The notes beneath the pieces are model-generated. The model worked only from the letters and a program-made list of their open reading frames with translations. It was not told the DNA's origin and made no database searches. A DNA stretch of 64,000 bases, from the NCBI GenBank assembly GCA_903813345.2, contig CAIIXF020000001.1, positions 20,229,915 to 20,293,914 on the forward strand. Reading direction: 5' to 3'. How positions within the stretch are numbered: the first letter of the stretch is position 1; the number at the start of each line of letters is the position of its first letter. Position numbers and translations under genes: made by a program. This DNA comes from Owenia fusiformis. Lineage: Eukaryota > Annelida > Polychaeta > Sabellida > Oweniidae. Below, one piece after another: positions 51,301 through 57,300 of the stretch.

Positions 51301-54300
51301 AGAAAATTACTACACAAATATATGATAAGAGAGAGGATTTTAATTTCAATATAGTTTCCTATCCAGACCTTTCGGGAAACATTCCAAGAAAACAATCATA
51401 TGGAGTCTATCCGTGTCACAGATAATCAAGAGTCTGCAGTGTTGAAAAAATTGCTTCCAAAAGAATCAAGTCCTTGGGGAAAAAATTAATATCTCAAGGA
51501 TATAAGAAAGAAACACTGTCAGCATATATCAAAAAGACAATTGCTAAAAATGAATGGATACAGATAAAATACAAAAAATCAAATATTAAAGATATGGTCA
51601 GAGTTTTAAGACTAATAAGGAAATGAGAAAAACAACAAGAATGAACAGAATCTAGATATCAGTCTCCGAAATGAGGGTAAACTATAGAAGAAAAACAGCA
51701 ACAAAAACAAACATCGATAAAGACAAAGGGGAAGGGGAGTGTTACCGGTAGAAAAAGCGTTAACCCACCGACGTGTAGTCACAAGTCTGCAGACCCGACA
51801 CCAAACAAGACCAAAGAAGAAAACTAATAGGGAGACAGAAGACCAAGAAAGAAGAAACTAAAGAAGACAAGAAAATAACAACAACAGAAAAAAGAAGCTA
51901 AGAAGACAAAGAGTGAAAGGAAAAGACAAATAAAATCAGAATAAGAAGGAATCAACAGCAACAACAAATAGATTTTCAAGCTGGACTGAATGATGATGAC
52001 ATGAACAGCATATAAACAAGACGTCCGTTCATCCGTCCGTCTGTTCGTCCATCCGTCCGTTCGTCCGTCCGTTCGTGGTCGTGATCGTGGTCGTGATCAT
52101 CCCGCTTTTTGTCATCGCCGTTTAGGAAAACTGCTTCACCACCCTTAGATATCTCATCAAATAAATGTCAAAAATATATTGGTCCCTGGAAATCTCCCTC
52201 GTAATATATTACTTGACAAATCTATCATTTCTAATTGGGGCATATTGTGGGAAAACCCAGGTTCAGTTGCAAATATTCCATTTTCTGCTAGAACCATCTT
52301 CTTCAAATGGCAGTGTTTGAAATATCGCAAATGTTTGTTTTCTAGCACAAAGGGCATGAGGGTAATTTGTTTATATATGATCGCCTCAATTGTTGAATTT
52401 TGTAGACCTTCAAATGCATCAAATAAAGCTATTCTGGAATCAAGTTTTGATTCATCCCCCAGACCATTGACTTGAATTGTGCGTATATTTTCCAATGGCT
52501 TGTAAACAAGTTTGTGAAAAGACTCTGGTTTGAAAGGATTTTTACCTATCATAAGATACTGCAGATTTACAAGTCCAGTAAATGTATGGTTTCCAAAAAT
52601 AGCTATTTTGTTCAGATCAATGTCCAACACTTCCAAGTTCTGATATAGTTGTCCTAACAACCCATCAGGCAAATGAGTTATGCAATTATTATATAGTCTA
52701 AGGACTGTTATATCTCTTGGTAACTCTTGTGGCAATGACGCAATATTTCTTGATGAGCAATCGGCAGTGAGGCCAACACAGTCACACACTTGACAGCTGC
52801 TTTTGTGTTTTGATTCCAATGCATTTCTAGAAGCAGATATTAAGTTTCCATAAACATGTACCAACAAAGATATCAGAAGACAAGCTATCATCAGCTGGTA
52901 TGAAATCATTGTTCTAATATTCCTCAGTACTTAAAATTGAAATTCAATTGGGATTCAATTTTTGTCTTGTTTATATATGTATTTGAATTGTACATGTAAT
53001 TTGGACCCATTAATTATAGAAAATAAAAGGAAGTAGCAAAAACAGGAAGAATGAAACCTCATTTTATCAAAAGAAATCTTCCTGTTTTATGACATTGTGA
53101 ACACTGTAATCTTAAAAGATATTGTGATATTGACTTTGGCTATCAGCCCTTATGTATTAGCAAAGTTCAGTCTGGTGACATTGTTCCATCCACCTACTTT
53201 TCTGTTAGACAGCATGCTGAGATGGAAACAATTTCTCAAAGTCATTGCTTGGCACATTGACCACTGTCCACAGAAGAACATTCATAACTAGATATATTTG
53301 AAAAAGTTATTGTGTTAGATTGACATAAAAGTATTTTTACAGCCATAATTCCAGACATAAAGGCAATCGAATACTGCAAATACAATTCAATTACATGTAG
53401 TAATATTAGACTAAACTGATCAAAGCCATGATATGTAAAATCTTAATCTTGGCTTATACATGGAATATAGGATTACTTATATAATAACATTATCAAACCA
53501 AGTTAGTGAGAGAGTTAAAAATGTCAGATTTTTAACAGGTTCATTAGGAATCCTGATTGCAACTCCTATATGTTTTGTTTATAAACTTTATGTGTCACTG
53601 ACGTTAATGGTTAACAGAATCAAGGATATGAGTTCAGGTCGAACTTAAATATCATAGAGTATCATTAAGTTTTTAACTTCTCATCAAATGTATAGAGGGT
53701 CAATTTCTCAATAGGTCAATCTACAAATCTACATGTAGATAGTGTTTCATTATCCAATAAGTTTTTGTAGAACTTCATTGTCACCATCATTACTCTGGTA
53801 TAAATACTGGCTGTCTTCATCTCCCTGGTATCTTGGGTCACCAAGAGCATCTTTCATCTTCCTCCAGAACAGCTGTTTCCTGTCATCATCCTCACTCCAC
53901 TCCAGGTACACCTGGGTCTCAAGTAGTGAACGTAGAGTGGGTGTGATCAGCTCTGGGGGTAGGACATCCACAGGCTCTTTTAGTATCAATATCAAACAGT
54001 CTCGCCCCCTGGTAGCAAGCTCACCTCTGGCAAGGTTCATTTCAAATGTGCACCAACCACTTCGGAGAAAATTATGGCTGATAATCAGAATTATTTTGTT
54101 GCTTTTGCTGATGCTTTCAATGATAATGTCAGCAATGTAAGCACCTGGCATGAAGTTGCGGTCATCTATGCATATATTATAGTTGTATTTATCTGCTAGA
54201 TGTGCATATATGTTGGTCAGTGCCCAGTTTTTGTCCAGAGAGCTGTAACTCATAAATCCATCAAAGTCAAACTGAAAATCAACCTGTTGATGACGTCTGA

Positions 54301-57300
54301 GTAATGCCCTTATAAGAAGGGCTAGATAGTGTATTTTGTATCTACGCCTGTAGATACAGATAACAAGCACACTGCCTAGAACAACAAGTCCAAAAGATAC
54401 CACAGGTGGAATTATCATAGCCTTCCAGCAATCCCATTCCATCCCAGGTAACAAAATGTCATTGATTGCCACTTCTGAGCCATTGATGTGAATACATGTT
54501 ACTTCTTGCCATTTGTAGATGTTATAACTATGTGTCTGCATCCAGTCTATAAGCTTGAAAGAATCACAGTTACAGATCAAAGGATTATGTCTGATGTCTA
54601 TTGTCAAATTCGTTCTTGATGTTCTTATTAGTTCATCAATTTCCTTTCTTTTGTTCTCTTCAATAGCATTTAAATGATTGTTTGATATATTGAGCAGTCT
54701 CATTGATTTAAGCTGTTCCAGTAATATTGTGATCTGTTTCATTTTGTTACCACTTAAGTTGAGAATTTCAAGTCCTGTTGTGTCAACAAAGGCCTTTGCA
54801 TCAATATCTGTAATATCATTGTATGACACATCAATTAGTTGCAGTTGGGAACAGTTTCTGAAGATGGTGGAAGAAGAATTGGAGGAATGAAGTATTGCTC
54901 TGTTGTTGGCCAAGTCAAGATATTGTAGTCTTTCAAAGTATCCAGTCTCACATGTGAAGAATTCAGGTGCAATTATGCAGTCATTATCACTATATACAAG
55001 TCTTTCCAAATTAACCAGTCCTTTCAGTGCTCTGCCTATATAAGTGGTGATAAAACTAGCAGAGGCTTCAATGATCTTGATGTTATTGTTTCGTTGAAAC
55101 CTTATTCCATATGGTAAATGACAAGGGGTATAATCCACATTACTCTCTCTCAGATGTACCTCAATGAGGCCCCCAGGAAGAGCCCATTCATTTTCACTCA
55201 TTCTTTTAGAAAATGGGACATATGGATTGTTTTTTTGGAATGAACCTTGACTGTTGCCTTCTATTTTCACAACCTTTAGATGTATCATAAAGTATATTTC
55301 CAAAAGCACACCCCTGGTCACTGGAAGTACCCCTCTTATTATATTCTTTGACAAATCTATTGTTTCTAAATAGGGCACATATTTAAAAATCCCTGGTTCA
55401 ATTGCAAATATTCCATTATCTGTTAAAACCAGGTTTTTCAAATGGCAGTGCTCGAAATATTGAAAATGTTTCTTCTGTAGCATAAAAGGCATGAGTGTTA
55501 TATAGTTATATGTGATAGTTTCAATTGTAGAATTTTGTAGACCTTCAAATGCATTGAACAAAGCTATTCTAGCATCAAGTGTTGATTCATCCCCGTGCCA
55601 GTTCACATGGATGGTGCGAATATTTTTTAATGGCTTGTAAACAAGTTTGTGAAAAGACTCTGGTTTGAAAGGATTTTTACCTATCATAAGATACTGCAGA
55701 TTTACAAGTCCAGTAAATGTATGGTTTCCAAAAATAGCTATTTTGTTCAGATCAATGTCCAACACTTCCAAGTTCTGATATAGTTGTCCTAACAACCCAT
55801 CAGGCAAATGTGTTATGCAATTATTATATAGTCTAAGGATTGTTATATCTCTTGGTAACTGTTGTGGCAATGACTCAAGATTTCTTGATGAACAATCGGC
55901 ACAACACAGTCACACACATTACAGCTGCTTTTGTGTTTTGTCTCCAATGCATTTCTAGAAGCAGATGTTAAATTTCCATTGATAGGTACGAAAAGACATG
56001 TCAGAAGAAACGCTATTTTCAAGTTGTAGGAAGGCATAGTTCCAATATTCCACTACACTTCTTGATATGAATATTATGATGGCCTCTGTTCGATTTAGAG
56101 ACAATCTGATGTTGGAACCAAATTAAATGGAAATGTGCCAATATATAAAAATGCAAAGAAGTATAGAAATGATTTTATTTATTAACAATTTATCTTCCTG
56201 ACTTTTAAAGTATAATATATGAAACACTTGGGGTTAAATAAATCAACTTCAAGATACAAAGTTGGTTAAGTTTGATATATACATGTACATACCATATATT
56301 ACACTGATTATAACATAAAATCATGAAATTTTATTTCCTAGTAGATTGATATTTTATTGCATATTCAATACAATAACATATTTCAACATGTACAGCTTTC
56401 ATCGTGTTCATTTACATCATTGTAATACATAAATAATTAAGCAATTATATCTAAATATATCTTTATATTCCTTAACCTTTAATAGGGGTCAAGTAATGAT
56501 CACAAAGACACTTTCACCTTTTTTCACAAAAGAAAGCGTCGGCCAGAAAATTGAAAATACAATTTGGAAGGTGTTCAAGATATTCTGGATCTTGTTGTTT
56601 TTAAAATGATTAAAATTGGAATTGTGCAGAAAGAGTAGCACCCTAAATAGCATTAATGGTTTTCTCCTAACCATGTCACATTAGTTTGAAATGTGTCATC
56701 TGAATATTGCAGGCTTCATCATCTGATTTCTGAAAGGTTTACAAGTACCAATTGAACAATGTTGTCATCATAAATCTGAATTAAGGAACAAGGAATCTTT
56801 AAATTATGGACAAATCATTTAAAATGATCTCATGTTATCCTGATCCAAGCTTGATCAGCCTTTTAATCACACCATCGGTGGGATATAGTCGTCATACTGG
56901 TCGTGGTCGTTGTCGTGGTCGTGATCGTGGTCGTGGTCGTGATCGTCCCGCTTTTTGTCATCGCCGTTTAAGGAAAACTGCTCATCAGATTTTCTCCAAA
57001 TTCGCAGAGATGATAGAGCATATGAAGTACTAGAGCTGATTTACTTTTGGGTGGCCATCTTGTTTTCTGGCAGCCATTTTGAAGGTTTTTCGAAAAATCT
57101 TGTCATCGCCATTTCAGGAAAACCGTTCATTGGATTTCCTTCAAATTTACACAAATGATAGAGGATATCAAGTACTAGAGCTGATTAACTTTTGGGCGGC
57201 CATCTTGTTTTCTGGCTGTCATTTTGAAGATTTTTCAAAAAATCTTGTCATCGCCATTTCAGAAAATCCGCTCATCAGATTTCTTTCAAATTTACACACA

